Positions 19,893 through 34,800 of a DNA stretch of 64,000 bases are shown one piece after another. Origin of the DNA: Chelydra serpentina (Eukaryota > Chordata > Testudines > Chelydridae); contig JBAIAC010000054.1 in the NCBI GenBank assembly GCA_037349315.1, positions 5,989,570 to 6,053,569 of the forward strand. Direction: 5' to 3'. Under the pieces are notes generated by a model. That model ran no database searches and had not been told where the DNA came from. It was given only the letters and a program-made list of their open reading frames with translations. The first letter of the stretch is position 1, and each line of letters opens with the position of its first letter. Position numbers and translations under genes: made by a program.

Positions 19893-22800
19893 GTAGGCCC
19901 ATGCCCAGTATCGAGTGCCAGGAATAAAGGGGGGGATGCAGCCACAGGGACAGCAATACCCCAGGGCTGAGAAGGCAAGAGGAGACTCCACCCAGACTCT
20001 GTGCCCTGCTCTGCACATAAGCCACTGACCTGTGCTCCACCCTACACGCCGGGCTCCGCGCCACCCCACCCTGGGCTACAGCGCTGCTGCTATAGGGCAG
20101 CAATGGAATCACCACCGGTCAGCCTGGGTGCCAGTAAAGGAGGAACTGACCCCAGTGGCGTAGCCAGGTGCAGAGTACACGGGGAGTGGAGCTAAAAAAA
20201 GGCACCTCCCCCTTGCACTCACCCGGCAGCGCTCCAGCTCTTCGGCAGCACTTCCGCGGCGGTTCCTTTACTCGCTCTGGGTCTTCGGTGGGTTCCGTGT
20301 ATGGAAGCTGCTTCATCCCACTAATCATTTTTGTTGCCCTTCTCTGTATCTTTTCCATTTCTAATATATCTTTTCTGAGCTAGGGTGACCAGAACTGCTT
20401 GAGGTATTCAAGATGTGGGTGTACCATGGATTTAGATAGCGGCAATATGATATTCATACTATCGATCCCTTTCCTAATGATTCCCATTCTTTCGTTAGCT
20501 CTTTTAACTGCTGCTGCACATTCAGGGGATGTTTCCAGAGAACTATTCACAATGACGCCATGATCTCATTCCTGAGTGGTACCAGCTAATTTAGACCCCA
20601 TCATTTGGAATGGGGGATTATGTTTTCCAATGTGCATTACTTTGCACGCATCAGCACTGAATTTCATCTGCCATTTTGTTGCCCAGTCACCCAGTTTAGT
20701 GAGATCCCTTTGTAACTCTTTGCAGTCTGCCTGGGACTTAACTATGGTGAGTCATTTTGTATCCTCCACAGATTTTCCCACCACCTCACCATGTTACCTC
20801 TGAACAGCACAGGTCCCAGTACAGATCTTTGGGGGACCCCACTATTTACCTCATTGTGAAAACGGAAACTATATTCTTACCCTTTGTTTCCTGTCTTTTC
20901 ACCAGCTACAGTCCATGAGAGGCCCTTTCCTCTAATCCCATCACTGCTCACTTTGCTTCAGAGCAAACTTCGTTTCCTTCCATTCATTTTAGGCACCAAT
21001 CGAAAGGCCTGTTCATCAGCCAGGGGACAGCTCGCCAGAGTCAGCGAGAAGGAGGAAAGGCCAGGGAAGACCAGCGTGAGTGAGGAGAGAGCGGGAAATG
21101 CACAGCACACTGGAGAAGGGCCCATGGCACAGATGGTAGAAGGTTCCCTCCATCACCAACCCGGCCTGGACTCCCACCCCTACTGCCTTCCCCACGAAGC
21201 ACTGACTCTCTGAACCTCTGACCCCCTTTTCCCAGATGCTGGCTCCCCGATTCACTGCCATTCCCTGGCCCTTGACAACATGCTCTGACCCCCTTTGGCA
21301 GGACAGGTGTTGTCGACGGGAGGAGAGAGGCGACTCCATTCCCAGCACCCAGCTTTGCTTTCTCTCTTATTTGCTGGCTGGTCAGCAACAGGCTGCATTA
21401 GAGAACCAGGGAGAGAAATAATAACCATCGCCCTGAGCTTCACCTCTCCCCAGAGTGTCCCGCATACTCACCTCTCCCTGGGCCCAGGGCAGGGTTAGCT
21501 TTTAGGCCAGCCTACACCTGCGGAGAGCAAGGCTGTGGGAAGGGAAGTGGCTGGCTCAAGGCCAGGAAGCAGGAGTATACGTCCCTGGTACACTCTGGAG
21601 TGACCGTTGTAGGAGGTGAGCAGGCAGAGACAATGGGCCAGATCCTTGGCCCCTGCTAGGGCCGCATGAAGGGACCTTAAGCTCTCCCTGCCAAGCTCCC
21701 GCGTTGTTTCCTCACCCCAGCATGGGGACAGGGAGGAGCCCTGGGATGCTGTCTCCCCATCCCTGACCTGTCTGGGTGGGTCTCTAGTCTGTCAGCCCTT
21801 CGGGACAGAGATTGGCTCTGTCTGCATTGTGCTGCACCCAGTGCGACAGGCCCTGATCCTCACTGGAGCCTCTGGGCGCTGCCATAACACCCATAGTGAT
21901 AAGTAATCAGGGCAGGCCCTGCTCTTCCCAACCAGGCCCCAGCACACCCCAGGCCAGCTGGCGCCAGGTACAACTATCCTGGTGAACCAACCATAAGTGA
22001 TAGGAGACTAGTGCAACCAAAGGGGTCAAATGCCCCTCCCAGAGAAGGGAGAGTCCGGCACCAGCTGGAAGCTGCTCTCCACCAGGGCCATAACTTTATT
22101 CCTGCCACGTCGGGCTCGTGGAAACCCAGCCGCTGATGGAGACTCTACACGTTGGGGCTTGTCTGGCTGACACTCCCCATGTCCTGCGTCTCTTCTCTTG
22201 TACAGAGCCTTGCTTGCCTGAGGGACATGGACGAGGCTGAGCTGAGGAAGGACATTGGCACCCTCTTCCCAGCACTCCACTCCATGGTAAGATGCTGGGA
22301 TCACTCGGGCAAATACCGGGGCCTGTTGTCTTAAACTGGGTAGGCTGTGGGAAGAGCTGTCCCTGCCGCATCCTCTTCCCATTGGGTGATGGACCCTGGA
22401 GAACTCTCCTTTGTTTCTTTTCCTCCCACGCAACTTTTCCTCCCAACCCCTTTGAGCGGGAACATCAGCATCCCGCACCTTGTTCCAACGCTCCACATCT
22501 TCAGTTCCTGACCCGAGAAGCTCTGCTTCTGCACAAGCCACAGACCCTGAAGACTCGGCGTCGCTCCTAGACTGATCCAGCTGGCTGGCCTGTTCTTTAG
22601 ATGGGAATTAGAATCTACCCCTCCACCCTCGCCCCTTCACTCTGCCATCCGAGATCTTGGCCTGAGAGACGCTTGATCCAGTTTGCCATTGCTGGTGTTG
22701 CTTTCTTCCCTTAGGTGTGTCATCTCCCCAGAGAGGACGTGGAGGAGCGGAGAGAGGCCCTGGACTCTCTGGTCCATCTGGGTAAGAAACCCATTCACCT

Positions 22801-25800
22801 TTCCCAGAGAAGGAGATCACAGCCTGCGGAATTCCAGAGCCCAGGCATAGAACTATATTCCCTTCCCCTTTATCATTCACCCCATTATGATTCACTCCTC
22901 TTCCTGCAGCTCGCTTGTTCCTGGTGGAGTTGCTTGTTTTCCTGTTCAGGAGGCTGAATACGGACGAGGAAGAGACCTGTGCCAGTCTCTTAATTCTCGA
23001 CCGGATAGTCCGAGCCAACAGTAAGTGACTCCACAGCGAGGGCTCGTCTTTTGATGTGTTATGGCCTCTTGTGCAATTAGCAGTGCTTAGCGCTGGGCCC
23101 CACTGGGGTCATTTGTACCTGTCTGCAGGAGATAATCCAAGTCCTGCAGCCCCTCAGCCGACGCTGTGGCAATGAGAGAGGACAATCACTGCTGGAACTG
23201 CAAGCGTGGGCAGATGCAGCTGGTTACCCATGGGGGGAACCTGCCGCTAGGGTCACGTAGGGACATTGAGGTTGCTCTAAGGTTCCTGAGATCTCAGGTC
23301 CCTGCACAAACTGGTTTAACACCAGCCCTGCTGAGCCGTGTGTCTGTGTCTCTTACAGTTTCTGAAATGAAACATCACACAGAGAAGCTGTTCTCAGCCC
23401 TGGGGCCAATCCTGCAGACCACAAGCATACGGGTGAGTCTGGAACCATGGCCAATGCTGCCAAAGCTAGTGAATGTCTGCCTGCCGGTGCAGAGCCTGCC
23501 GGGACCCTGTGCATCCAAACACACAACCCATCAGTGCCCCATAGCTTAGGGCAGAACCTGGGAGAAAGAATCCCAGCAGGGCTCCGGCTGAACTCCCTTC
23601 GCTGGGCTGCCTAGCAGCATTTCACCAAACACCCTGCTGAGAAAGGATCCCAGCCTGGACTGGGAGGGACAAGGTCCCTCCACACTGTGTGCAAATCATG
23701 TCTGTTTCTGTCTGGGTCTGGCAGGTCAGAGAAGCCCTGGCTTATTTTATACGCACAATGGGGGCGCACGGGTTCTTGGAGAACTCTTCATCAAGACCCT
23801 TCATTGAGTTCCTGGTCCGTCAGTGCACCCTGACCCTTGACAGCACGGTAAGAATCGCAGAGACCTTAGCAATGGGAGTGCGTGAACAGGGCAGAACGTG
23901 AGGTCAAGGGATAGGGAAGGAGGGGCAGGTGCAGATTGGGGAGGGGCAGGCGATGGGCAGCAAATAGGGCTTGGGCAGCAGACGGAACTGGGGATGGCAC
24001 CCTCCACCTACTCCTGAAAGAGGATGACAAATAGAAGACAGTGTTTTTTCCTCCCAGCCCATTCGCTCTGATCCCTCCCCCAGCTGCCATTTGGGCTCTG
24101 TGCCTCGCGCTGGGGGGGCAGGACCCCTGGCTTCCTCCTTCTCTCGCCCCACTGTGATCCTCCACCCTACAGGAGACTGAGCCACACCCTTCCATGATGG
24201 ATCTGGTCTTCACCAGGCAGAGGGGCAGAGCCTAGAGCTGGCTCCACACAGACCCTGGGCTGGTTGTGGCACAGTCCTTTCCCTTCAAGCCCCATTTTCA
24301 CCCCTGCCGTGCCCACTCTAGTTACCGTGCCACGGAGGTCTCCACTGAATGTAAATCTCCCGGCATCTCCCTTATTTCTCACCATCAGGAGGAAGCAGAC
24401 GAGAGGCGCACTATGGAGCTCGAGGTCTGCCAGCTTTGCTCCAGCACCCTGCAGTCCCTGGCTGACTCCCCCAGAATGACCAATGTAAGTGCCCCTGCCC
24501 CTCTCCATCGGACGCAGGCCTCTCTGGGTCAGAGCTTTTCCATGAGACAGGCTCCAACCAGACTTATTGATCTGAGCCTCCCCGCTCCAGAACATCATGG
24601 GGCTGGGTAAAATGGACCCCGGATCCAAGCCAGACCTGGTTCTTTGTAACAGGGAACACTCCCCGGCTGAGTGCCCCTGTGTGCCAGGGGTCGGTGTCGC
24701 AGGGGTTCTTCCGCTCTAGCATCCCCTGTGGTCAGTCATGCTGGTTCTGCAGCTTCCATAGCGCAGTTCCTCTCCATTGGTTCCTCTGTTAACTTTTTCC
24801 TGGCTGTTACAGGGCGGGGTCTCTACAGCCCAGCACATTCTTGGTTTGCAAAAGCCAACCCTAGCCCAGGATTTCCTGCCTCTCACCCACAATACCTTGT
24901 TCGCCTAAGGATGAGTCCACTGAGCTGAGAGACACTACGCCCAAGTCTCATCTCTGCTGACTACAGCTTATGTTTCCACACGCTGCCCAGACCTGATTAC
25001 TGACCCAGGCCTCAGAGCACAACCCTAAGCAGTCAAGCATCAGCCAGTCCCCTCCCCACACTGAACAAATCAACAGCGACGGTGCACAAGGTCACTTCAG
25101 GCAGAGCTGAGAGGAGAAGCCACATTTCTCATAAGGCAAACCCCAGCACTGTGCACCCAGCTCCCCTGGCTTTCAGACTGAGCATGCCAAGTGCACGTGC
25201 TTTAGATACGGCAGGTGGGGATAAGCCCCCGGGGGTTCCCGATCGCCACTATTCTAGGCTGTCTAGCAAAGAGTTGTGTAACCCTCTGGCATCGTGTGTG
25301 GTTTGTTGCGTTCACGCCGCGAGAGCACAGCCTTTAGCAGTGGGACTGGAGTTAGGAAACACTGTGCTGCCAATGGTGCAACACTCGACAAAAGGCCGGG
25401 GGTGGGGGGGTCAGGCATCTGTCGCTTGATTTGGTGCTGAGGCAGACACTGCCAGGTGTGACGGGGGAGTTGGTGGGGGTGGTGCAGGCTGGGTAGAGAG
25501 GTCTGGCTAGTGGTGGCCAAGCCAAGGGTCCTGGCTAGTGCTGGAAAGAGAGAGCTGGGGCAGGACGAGGATATTTCCGTACTCAACTGGCTTTTCTCTG
25601 CTCTGCAGGCTTTATGGCCTTCAATTTTGCTGACCCTCAGCCCAGCAGCCCATGGGCCAGCCCTGCCTCTGCTCCTGCGGACCACAATCAGCATAGTGAG
25701 GATGATGCAGGAGGGAGGCAGGTTGCCCGTGGCCAGGGGGAGTGGCCAGGGGAACAGAGGTGAGTCCCAGTATTTTACCCACCCGCTCTTAGTCCTTCTG

Positions 25801-28800
25801 TAGGGAGAGGCTTCTGCCCCCAGCTGGGGGTGGGGATCAGCTCTGGGCTCTGGTTCCGGCTCCCTTCACGGACACAGCCAGCCGTCAAGGGCACAGGTAG
25901 GGCCCAGAGACGAATGCAAACGATCCCTCCAGAGCCTGATGGGACGTCCCCCCTTTCTGTTCACAGGGTGTCGGTCAAGCCCCAGGGCCCCTCTGCCCCA
26001 GGAGCTGCTGGCTCAGCTGCTGGTGAGTAACCCGCAGCCAGGCGGTTTCCTTATCCTGAGTGGGAAGGGGCGCTCCGGGAGCTGGCAGCAACGCGGGGCT
26101 CTTCTCCCCACAGCCCCCAGAGGAGCTGGCTTGTCACTTTCCTCGCGTTCATTGCACAGCGCCCCAGGGCCCCTCTGAGCCAGCCACCTTCCCGGCTCCC
26201 CCGATCCTGGGGCTGCACCAGGTCCCCCAGCACAAGTTCGTGCAGCCCTCGCACGGCTCCAGTGTAAGCCAGCTGGAATGAGCCCTTAGGGACCCCTCCT
26301 GCCCCCTGGCCTCCAGCATCCCCCCGTCCCAAGGGGCAGCTGGGGATTCCCTTTATGGCCCAGCTGCCTCTTTCGGCTGCTTCAAGCTCCCCTTGTGCTG
26401 CTCTAGCCTAGGCCAAGGATCTGACCCAGCAGCTGCCTCAAGGCCTCTGGATAATCCTGTCTCCTTTCATCTGGGCTAGAGCCAGGCTGTAACGATGCTG
26501 GTTCTGGCAAGACCCAACTGAGAGTGCCAGTTCAGGATAAATTGCTTCAAGCAGGGCAACTACAGCCCAAGGCTGGGGTTTTTCCACCTCTAAGGCAAAC
26601 CAAACCAGCCAGCCAGAAGAGACTTTGGTTTTACCCCACTGGCTAACCACAAGTCACACAAGCAATCCCCTTAGACACTCCAGTTTCCCAGTCTCATCAC
26701 CAGTGCCACTCGTTATGGGGACAAATGGTCATGAAAACCAATGCCCCAGTAAAAGAAAACAGGTTCTCCCGATCCCAACGGACCCAACCTCAGAGCCAGG
26801 TCAATATACAACTTAGATCTTACCCACAAATCACGCTGTTGCTAATCCTTTAGAATCTAAAATCTAAAGGTTTATTCATAAAAGGAAAAAGGTCTAGATG
26901 AGAGCTAGAATTGGTTAAAAGGAATCAATTACATACAGGAATGGCAAAGTCCTTGGTTCAGGCTTGCAGAGATGGAATAAACTGCAGGTTCAAATTCAAA
27001 TTAAGTTTCTGGAGTACATCCACAGCTGGGATGGGTCCTTCAGTCCTTTGTTCAAAGCTTCCATTTGTAGAAAGGTTCCTCCAGAGGTAAGAAGCAGGAA
27101 ATGAAGACAAAATGGAGATGAGGCAGCTGCCTTTTATAGTTTCTTCCAGGTGTAAAGACACCTCTTTGTCCTTACTGTGGAAAATCACAGCAAAATGGAG
27201 TCTGGAGTCACATGGGCAAGTCCCTGCATAATTTGCTGAGTCACAGGCGTGTCTGCCTTCTCTCCATGGATCCATTGTATCGCTGATGGCTCTTAATGGG
27301 CCATCAAGCAGGCCTAGCAGAGCTGATAGCTTGTCCTAGGTCCCAGAAGCCCAGCCCCAGTTTGAAATACAGACATACATATAAAGCCAATATTCATAAC
27401 TTCAACTACAAAACTCATACATACATATAAATGACATAATCATAACCAGCCAAGCATAACCCAGTCTTAGACACCTCATTTGACCCCCTTTAGATAAGAT
27501 GTGGTGCCACTACAGGACCTTGGTTGTAACAATGATCTATATGGTCCCAGTTATCGTCAATAACGTCACACAGGCCAGGAGTGAGAGGATGGAAGGAGCC
27601 ATAGAGTGTCCCTGATGAACTGAAATATCCATCTCGATCCTGTCCTGGTTGTCAGCTCCACCTCCCTGCTGCCTCCTTCCCTCCATCACTGAGCTCTCTC
27701 CCTGCACCTGTAGGGAGCGCCCGTCTCAGAGTGCCTTGCAAGGGAGGGGTACAGCCACCTCTGCATCTTTCTCCACCAGGTGCTCAGTGCGTCTTCCTAC
27801 GTCACGGTGCAGGTCAGGAGAGCAGCCGTGTTTCTCCTCTTGCAGCTGAGGAGCATGTTCCAGGCCAGGTTGGGACGATTCTGGGATAACCAGTTGAAGG
27901 ACATGCTCCTCTATGTGGAAGGTGAGGAGAGGGTGTCTGTCTCCCCTTGCAGAAGCGAAGGGAGGGGAGACTGTGGTGCTGGGCTGAGAGAAGGAGAGGC
28001 CAGGGCCTCCCTCTGAATCCAGGATAATATGATGAAATCAGAGAGGATCACGTCAGGATCATATCTCTTGGGTCATCTAGCCCAGCCCCCCGTGCCTAGA
28101 CAGGAAGGATCCTTTCCAGGACTGAATCTAACCTTCATCCGACACCTCACACCCTGGGGAAGGATCTTGGCAAGCAAAACTCCTGGGTATTTCACATCAA
28201 GGGGTCTAGCTCTGAGGTGCATTGTTCTCCATCAGCGATTTGCATAGAGCCCTGGGTCCCCTCTGGCAGCTCCTCCCCAACCCCTGCCAATGAGAGCCAT
28301 GTTGCAGGCCGCTCCCCAGTAGGTGGGGTAAACTCAAAGGAAACTGACCTGCCCATCTATTCCAGATCACGAGACCTGCTTCTGCCAGCGAGAGTGGGAG
28401 CAGCAGCTGCTTCAGGTAAGGGTCAGAGAAATGGAGGGCTGGAAAGGAACTCAAGAGGTCACCTAGTCCTGCCCCCACACGCTGAGGCTGGATTAAGCGG
28501 CCCTTCAGCAGCAATTCATTGTGGGACAGAGGAAGCAGCTGAGCCCAGCAGATACAATTGGAGAAGCACCAGGGGCAGCTCACAAGGATTCACAAGCATT
28601 AGGAGAGACGTGGGGGTGACAGTGCACGCTCCCTCTTCCCTTCCCCTCCCAGCTGTGGTGGGTTCCTGGCTGGAGTTATTGAGAGGACCAGTTTCTTGGC
28701 CCCTCTTGGTTCTAACTGGCTCTTCTTTCCCTGGCAGTTCCTGGAAGACCTTCTCTTCCTCATCTCGGACCACACCTGGCTGGGCTGGTTCATCGGCAGT

Positions 28801-31800
28801 ATCAGGCGCCAGCTGGCCCACGGTGATCAGCGGCCCAGTGACAAGGTCAGTGTCCTGGAAGGAATTGGGGTTCAGTGCTTAGTTCAGAACAGCAGTCGGT
28901 ACCGAGGGGCAGCTTGGGGCCAGGGAAGCAAACAACTCTACCCAGTGGGCTCTGTCCATGCCAGGCTGTGCCCAATGCATCCAGCATGATGGCGTCTCTT
29001 TCACAGAGCTTTCTCTACAAGTGCTGGGGCACCGTTCTGATGTTGTCCCCAGAAGAGAGCATCAAGCCCCAGCTATGGCTTGTCGTAGAGATGGTCAACT
29101 TCGGAGAAGAGGAGGAGAGAGAGGTGAGGCCTTTGCTCCTCCACTGACAAGAGATCACTCGTTCCTTGTCAATCCCCTGATGCTACGTGTGTGTGTTCTG
29201 CCTTGGACAAGGTCCAGTGGATTGAAAAAATTCCTTCCTTATATACATGCCCATGGCAAGAGCCCGTCCTGGCCCCCTTGGCTTTTTGCTCAGCATTCCC
29301 AACCTCCGTCTTTCTGTCTCTCAGGGACTCGCCCGAGGGCTCGGGCTCTGTGCCAGGAAACATCTAGAAGAGATTGTCGCCATCCTGGAGCACTGGGAGG
29401 AGGTCGTCAGCAGGGTACAGCTCCAGCCTTCTGCCGGTGGCTCTCTGGAGGTACGGTCCCACCTAGCATCTCTGCTCTTTCATCCATCCCTCCACCAGCC
29501 GTTGCAGGTAAAGCAACCTGCCAGGGAGCACCCTGCTTCCCAGAAGCCTGTTTGGTGAGGAGCTGAATTTCCACGCAGTGGCTCAGGCTCCAGGGAGGGA
29601 GCCCTTTCTTTACTCCTCCATGGAGCTGAAATGGCAGCACAATGGGGTGGATCCAGGGGGGAAGGTGGGTCCTGTGTATAAGCTCCCCAGGGTATCTCCT
29701 GGGGAGCTCAGACATGCTCCACGCAGCCCCATAAACAAGGCTCAGGGAGGGCCCAAAAGACACGGCCCTGCCATCAGCTCCTGCTGAGACATTTCTCAGC
29801 AAAACAGACCCTTGGTCTTCCCCTGAACTGGGCTATTTCACAGACCCTCCTAGCAGACTCTCCAGGGCCAGCGTGTCTGACGTTCCCCCCCACCCACCCA
29901 CCCCAATCCTTCCCAGTAACTCTCTGGGCCAGGTTCTCAGCTGGTGCAATCCACTGTAGTCCCAGTGACATCTCTGGAGCTAGGATGAATGAAAGCAGCT
30001 GCTAGTGCATCTCCTTCGGCTGCCGGGTCACCTCAACCACTCAGCTCTGGGCAGCTGGGAAGGGCCTTGGAGTCCAGGCAATTCAGCTCTGCAGAGTAGC
30101 CTTTGGCTGCTAACCGGGCCGAGTGAAAAATCCTCCCCTGGCCCCATTCGTGAGTTCGGAGGAGCCAGAAGCCCTCCCTTCTCCTCACTCTGTCCTTTAC
30201 AATTCTCAGGAGCCGGCTTCCATCGAGCAGCTGAGAAGCCTCCTGATCCTCAGCTACGGGCACCTGGTCCACTCGGGCCCCACCACGCTCATGCCAGAGA
30301 GCATAGGCTACAGGATCCTGAGGCCCATCCAGCAGCACTATTGCCTGAGCCCACACGTAAATTAGAGCCTTCCCCTGACCCCCGCCCCATCTCGATTAGC
30401 TTCTTCTCTGATTCCAGGCCCATGGAGGCGAATGGAAGGACTCCCATCTGCGCCTTGTTAGAATGTAACTGAGCACCACTTGATGCTATTGATCAATGGC
30501 TCCATGTCTAGTTGGCAGCCGGTATCAAGTGGAGTGCCCCAAGGGTCAGTGCTGGGGCCGGTTTTGTTCAATATCTTCATTAACGATTTGGAGGATGGCG
30601 TGGACTGCACCCTTAGCAAATTTGCAGATGACACTAAACTGGGAGGAGTGGTTGATACGCTGGAGGGTAGGGACAGGATACAGAGGGACCTAGACAAATT
30701 AGAAGATGGGCCAAAAGAAATATGATGAGGTTGAACAAGGACAAGTGCAGAGTCCTGCACTTAGGACGGAAGAATCCCATGCACTGCTACAGACTAGGGA
30801 CCGAATGGCTGGGCAGCAGTTCTGCAGAAAAGGACCTAGGGGTTATGGTGGACGAAAAGCTGAATATGAGTCAACAGTGTGCCCTTGTTGCCAAGAAGGC
30901 TAACGGCATTTTGGGTTGTATAAGTAGGGGCACTTCCAGCAGATCGAGGGACGTGATCATTCCCCTCTCTTTGGCACTGGTGAGGCCTCATCTGGAGTAC
31001 TGTGTCCAGTGTTGGGCCCCACACTACAAGAAGGATGTGGAAAAATTGGAAAGAGTCTAGAGGAGGGCAACAAAACGGATTAGGAGGCTGGAGCACATGA
31101 CTTATGAGGCGAGGCTGAGGGAACTGGGATTGTTTAGCCTGCAGAAGAGAAGAATGAGGGGGGATTTGATAGCTGCTTTCAACTACCTGAAAGGGGGTTC
31201 CAAAGAGGATGGATCTAGACTGTTCTCAGTGGTAGAAGATGACAGAACAAGGAGTAATGGTCTCAAGTTGCAGAGGGGGAGGTTTAGGTTGGATATTAGG
31301 AAAACCTTTTTCACTAGTAGGGTGGTGAAGAACTGGAATGGGTTACCTAGGGAGGTGGTAGAATCTCCTTCCTTAGAGGTTTTTAAGGTCAGGCTTGACA
31401 AAGCCCTGGCTAGGATGATTTAGTTGGGTTTGGTCCTGCTTTGAGCAGGGGGTTGGACTAGATACCTGCTGAGGTCCCTTCCAACCCTGAGATTCTAGGA
31501 ATCTATGATTGTCGCAGAGACGACTTTACCGTGCTTGGTACCTCTAGGCTGGTGCTGCGCTCAGGGCTCAGAAGAGAAAGATTTAGGGCCTGTTTCCCCA
31601 CACACTGCACTCAGTAGTGTAGCCGGGCACAGAAGGGGCACTGAGTGACTCGGGCCCCTAGCCCGGCCGACAGGCTCTGGTGCTGAAGGGGGATTTCTGA
31701 GGTAACTCTCGGTTGTTTTCTTGCCGTCGGAGGTTTGAGGCCGACGTTCAGTCCTACGCTGGTCACAATGCCCGTATGCGAGGCCTAGCGAAAAGGAGAG

Positions 31801-34800
31801 GGGGATGCTAGTTTGGTGTAAGTGAATGGAGAACGGACGCCTTGGTAGGGACAGCCCAGCTGACTCCAGAGAGCAGCAGATTCCTGTCCCAGATCAGACA
31901 ATTACAAGCTGATTGTCAGGGGAGCTGAGCAGCCCCAGGGCCCATTGACAGCTGTGGGAACTGCAAGTGCTCAGCACCTCTGGAAATCAGGCCATTCCTT
32001 GCATCCATCTCGAGATGTGCCCCTAGGGAATGCAGAGATGTTCCACTCAGCAAGCCAGGTCCTTTGCCTTAGGGCGTGAGGGCAATCTAACCTAGGACAG
32101 CAGCTCCCTCCTAGAGACTTGCCCTGTAGCCTTGTCCCTCAGCTCTCTATTGCCTGTGGCTGGTTCCTCACTGTTCTCTCCCGCTCCTGCCTGTGAGCTC
32201 AGGACCCACAGGTGAGATCTGCGTTTGTGAGAAGTGTCATGCTGGTGGGTGAAGCTGTCACCCAACAGAGCAGGTCTCCCTTTGTGACCCGGGACACGTA
32301 CACCCTCCTGTCCCTCCTGCTGGTGAGTGAGCGTGCTGGGGTCCTGGGAGGGGTCCATAGGTCAGTCGCACATGCCTGAGCATCCTGCGTTGAAGGCCAT
32401 GTGGGGTGTTTGCAAGCGGGTGCCCAGGGCTCTACACTGTGTGCTGCAAACCCAGTGCTGATGCCAGATTCTTCTGGTGCAATTCCAACCCCAGGAATTA
32501 AATGGCACTATTTTCCAGTAGCGGATTCATGCTGCTCACACCTGGGACGATTCCCCATCCCACTTCTGAGGGATCTGCCCGGCACCCAGAAAGTGCCCTG
32601 GAGTTTAACTCCCCGTCACAAAATCGCATATCCCCGGATATGCTCCCCCTCACAAAATCGCCTCTGCGCAGATCCTCCTTCCCTGCTGCCTGGCTGATGC
32701 TGAGCCTTCCAGATCTGCCGGCTGGAATGGTGAAGTAGGGGCTCTTGCAAACGTCCCCTGCATTCTGGCCACGTGGCCGCTCCCAGGCCATATTCCCAGC
32801 TCCGTCCCCCAGTGCGCTGCAAGTTGGGACTGAGGGTCGGTGGGGGTGTCAAACAGCATGTGGAGACTCCCCGTCTTACTGAATAACCGGGCTCCCCCAA
32901 ATTCTTTTGCCTTTGACTCTCTGCTTTGTGCTGCAGGAGATCCTGAGAGGCAAGGGCCGGGCCCGGCTGCAGAGCCCCGATCAGCAGCATGTCCTGCTGG
33001 CCATCTCTTACATAGGGTACGTCCATGGGCCCTGACTCACCTGCGGAGCCCAGCAGCCGGGGAGGGGCAGGTGGAGGGAGAGGAGGTGGGGGAGGAATGA
33101 GCTGCAATAAGAACCGGAGGATGCTCCTCCCTGGTGGCTCACTACCAGGCCATATCCTCCTCGGCCTCCGGGTCACTTTCTCCAGCCCCATCTCTGCGTG
33201 TGGCCTCTAGGAGGGAGCCCCTCTGTCTGCATGAAGTGCTGTGAATGGTGCAGGCGCAGAGCAGGGCCCAGGATCATCCCCGGAGAGCAGCTTCCCCAGC
33301 AGAGCCCCTGCCGGCTGGGCCCCAGGGGCATAGGCGTCTCCAGACAGGACCGATCCCTAGGCGGTGGCTCTGCTGGAGATGCCCCCTGGAGCTCTGCTGC
33401 TTAGGGAGGGAACTGTCCCTCCTGCCATCAAACCCAGCCTGACTCCTGCCGGGACCAGTGTCTGTTCTAATGGCCCCGTCTGCTCCATTCCTTCCAATCA
33501 GGAAATTCCGGCCTCACCTGTCTGAGGAACAGGAGGCCGAGACCATCAGCGCTTGCATCACCAGCGCCATGTTTCAGCGCCCCGCCCCGGCGGAGCTGAG
33601 AGGGACTGAGGTGGCAGGAAGCTCCCCTATCCGGGTCGAGGTTAGTGAGACATGGACAAAGCTGCAGCTCCCACCTGCCTCCTTGGCTGGGAAACTCAGC
33701 CACCCCCCGTGGAGTCGCTGGACCCTGGCCTGACGCTGCGAGCTGCGGGTCCAGCCGAATCCAGCCCCTCGGTTTAGTTTCCAAAGGGCTGGCGGCAAGT
33801 GGCTACGCAGTTACCGCTGCAGTTGGGTTGGCAGGGAGGACAGCTGTAGAGGTGAGCGTCTGGGAGACGGTACAGAATTACCCTGGATTCTTGGCCCAGG
33901 GGGCTAGAACCCACATCCAGTTTACACCGGCTGAGGAGCTGGCCCAGAGCAGTGAAATCGCATTTGGTGCAGAGGGAGCAAATCATGGATTCGGGACAAC
34001 CCCACGGCCAGGCGACTCACCCTGCCACAGAACCAGAGACTAGCTGGAGCGGGGATGAACAGCTCAGTCCTTGGCGAGCCAGCAGGGTGTTGGGGGGTAG
34101 CTGGGGCCCCTCCAGAGTGGGAGGGAGGAGGCCTTCCCTCCAGAGCCCAACTCAGTACGTGTGTTGGGGAGCCCAGGTGGGAGGAAGGATTCTTTGGGGA
34201 AGGGCAGCCCATGGTCCAGGTGAGCCCCATGTCCATGTACAGGGGGCTCAGCATCACCTGTGTAAAGGGACTCCGAATACCAACAGCGCCTGGCTGCAGA
34301 CAGGGGGATCCACTCGTCCCCCTGCCTCGTGCACCCCACCTCCCTTGCTATTTACTTCCCTGCTTTTCTCTGCTCCAGTCTCTCCAAGAACTGCCCTGGG
34401 AGCCCCTTGATCGCGTGCTGCAGACCTTTCTGGAGCTGCACCTGACCTCCACCATGCTGCTGCATCTGTTTCTGGTGTGAAAGGGAACGGGAGGGGCCAT
34501 TTGCACTGGCCATCTGGGGATGGGCCGGCTGTTCAGGTTCTACCCGAGCCACAAGAGGGAAGGCTCCTGTTGATCCCGAAGGGGCTGAGCAGGCCTCCCA
34601 GCTACTGTGAACTAGCCAGTCCCCACGGGGCATACACCCGCCCCTGGGATCCAGCTAGACAATCCTAGTCCTGCTCCAGGGAGTGTCACATTGAGCTCCT
34701 CAAGGTGGGCTAGCGCCCAGAGGAAACAGCCCCGAGACCCCACAGGATCAATGGGGAGAGTCCTCAAAGCGCTGAGTCCAAGACCCTGGGACCAGTCCCA

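Noticed and set aside
19483..20115. 210-codon minus-strand frame
   Set aside because: Antisense to exon 6 and surrounding introns; no recognisable domain.
22026..22541. 171-codon minus-strand frame
   Set aside because: Antisense to exon 8 with intron on both sides; no support.
28217..28882. 221-codon plus-strand frame
   Set aside because: It runs through exons 18 and 19 and their introns in a different frame from the MROH product; a shadow.
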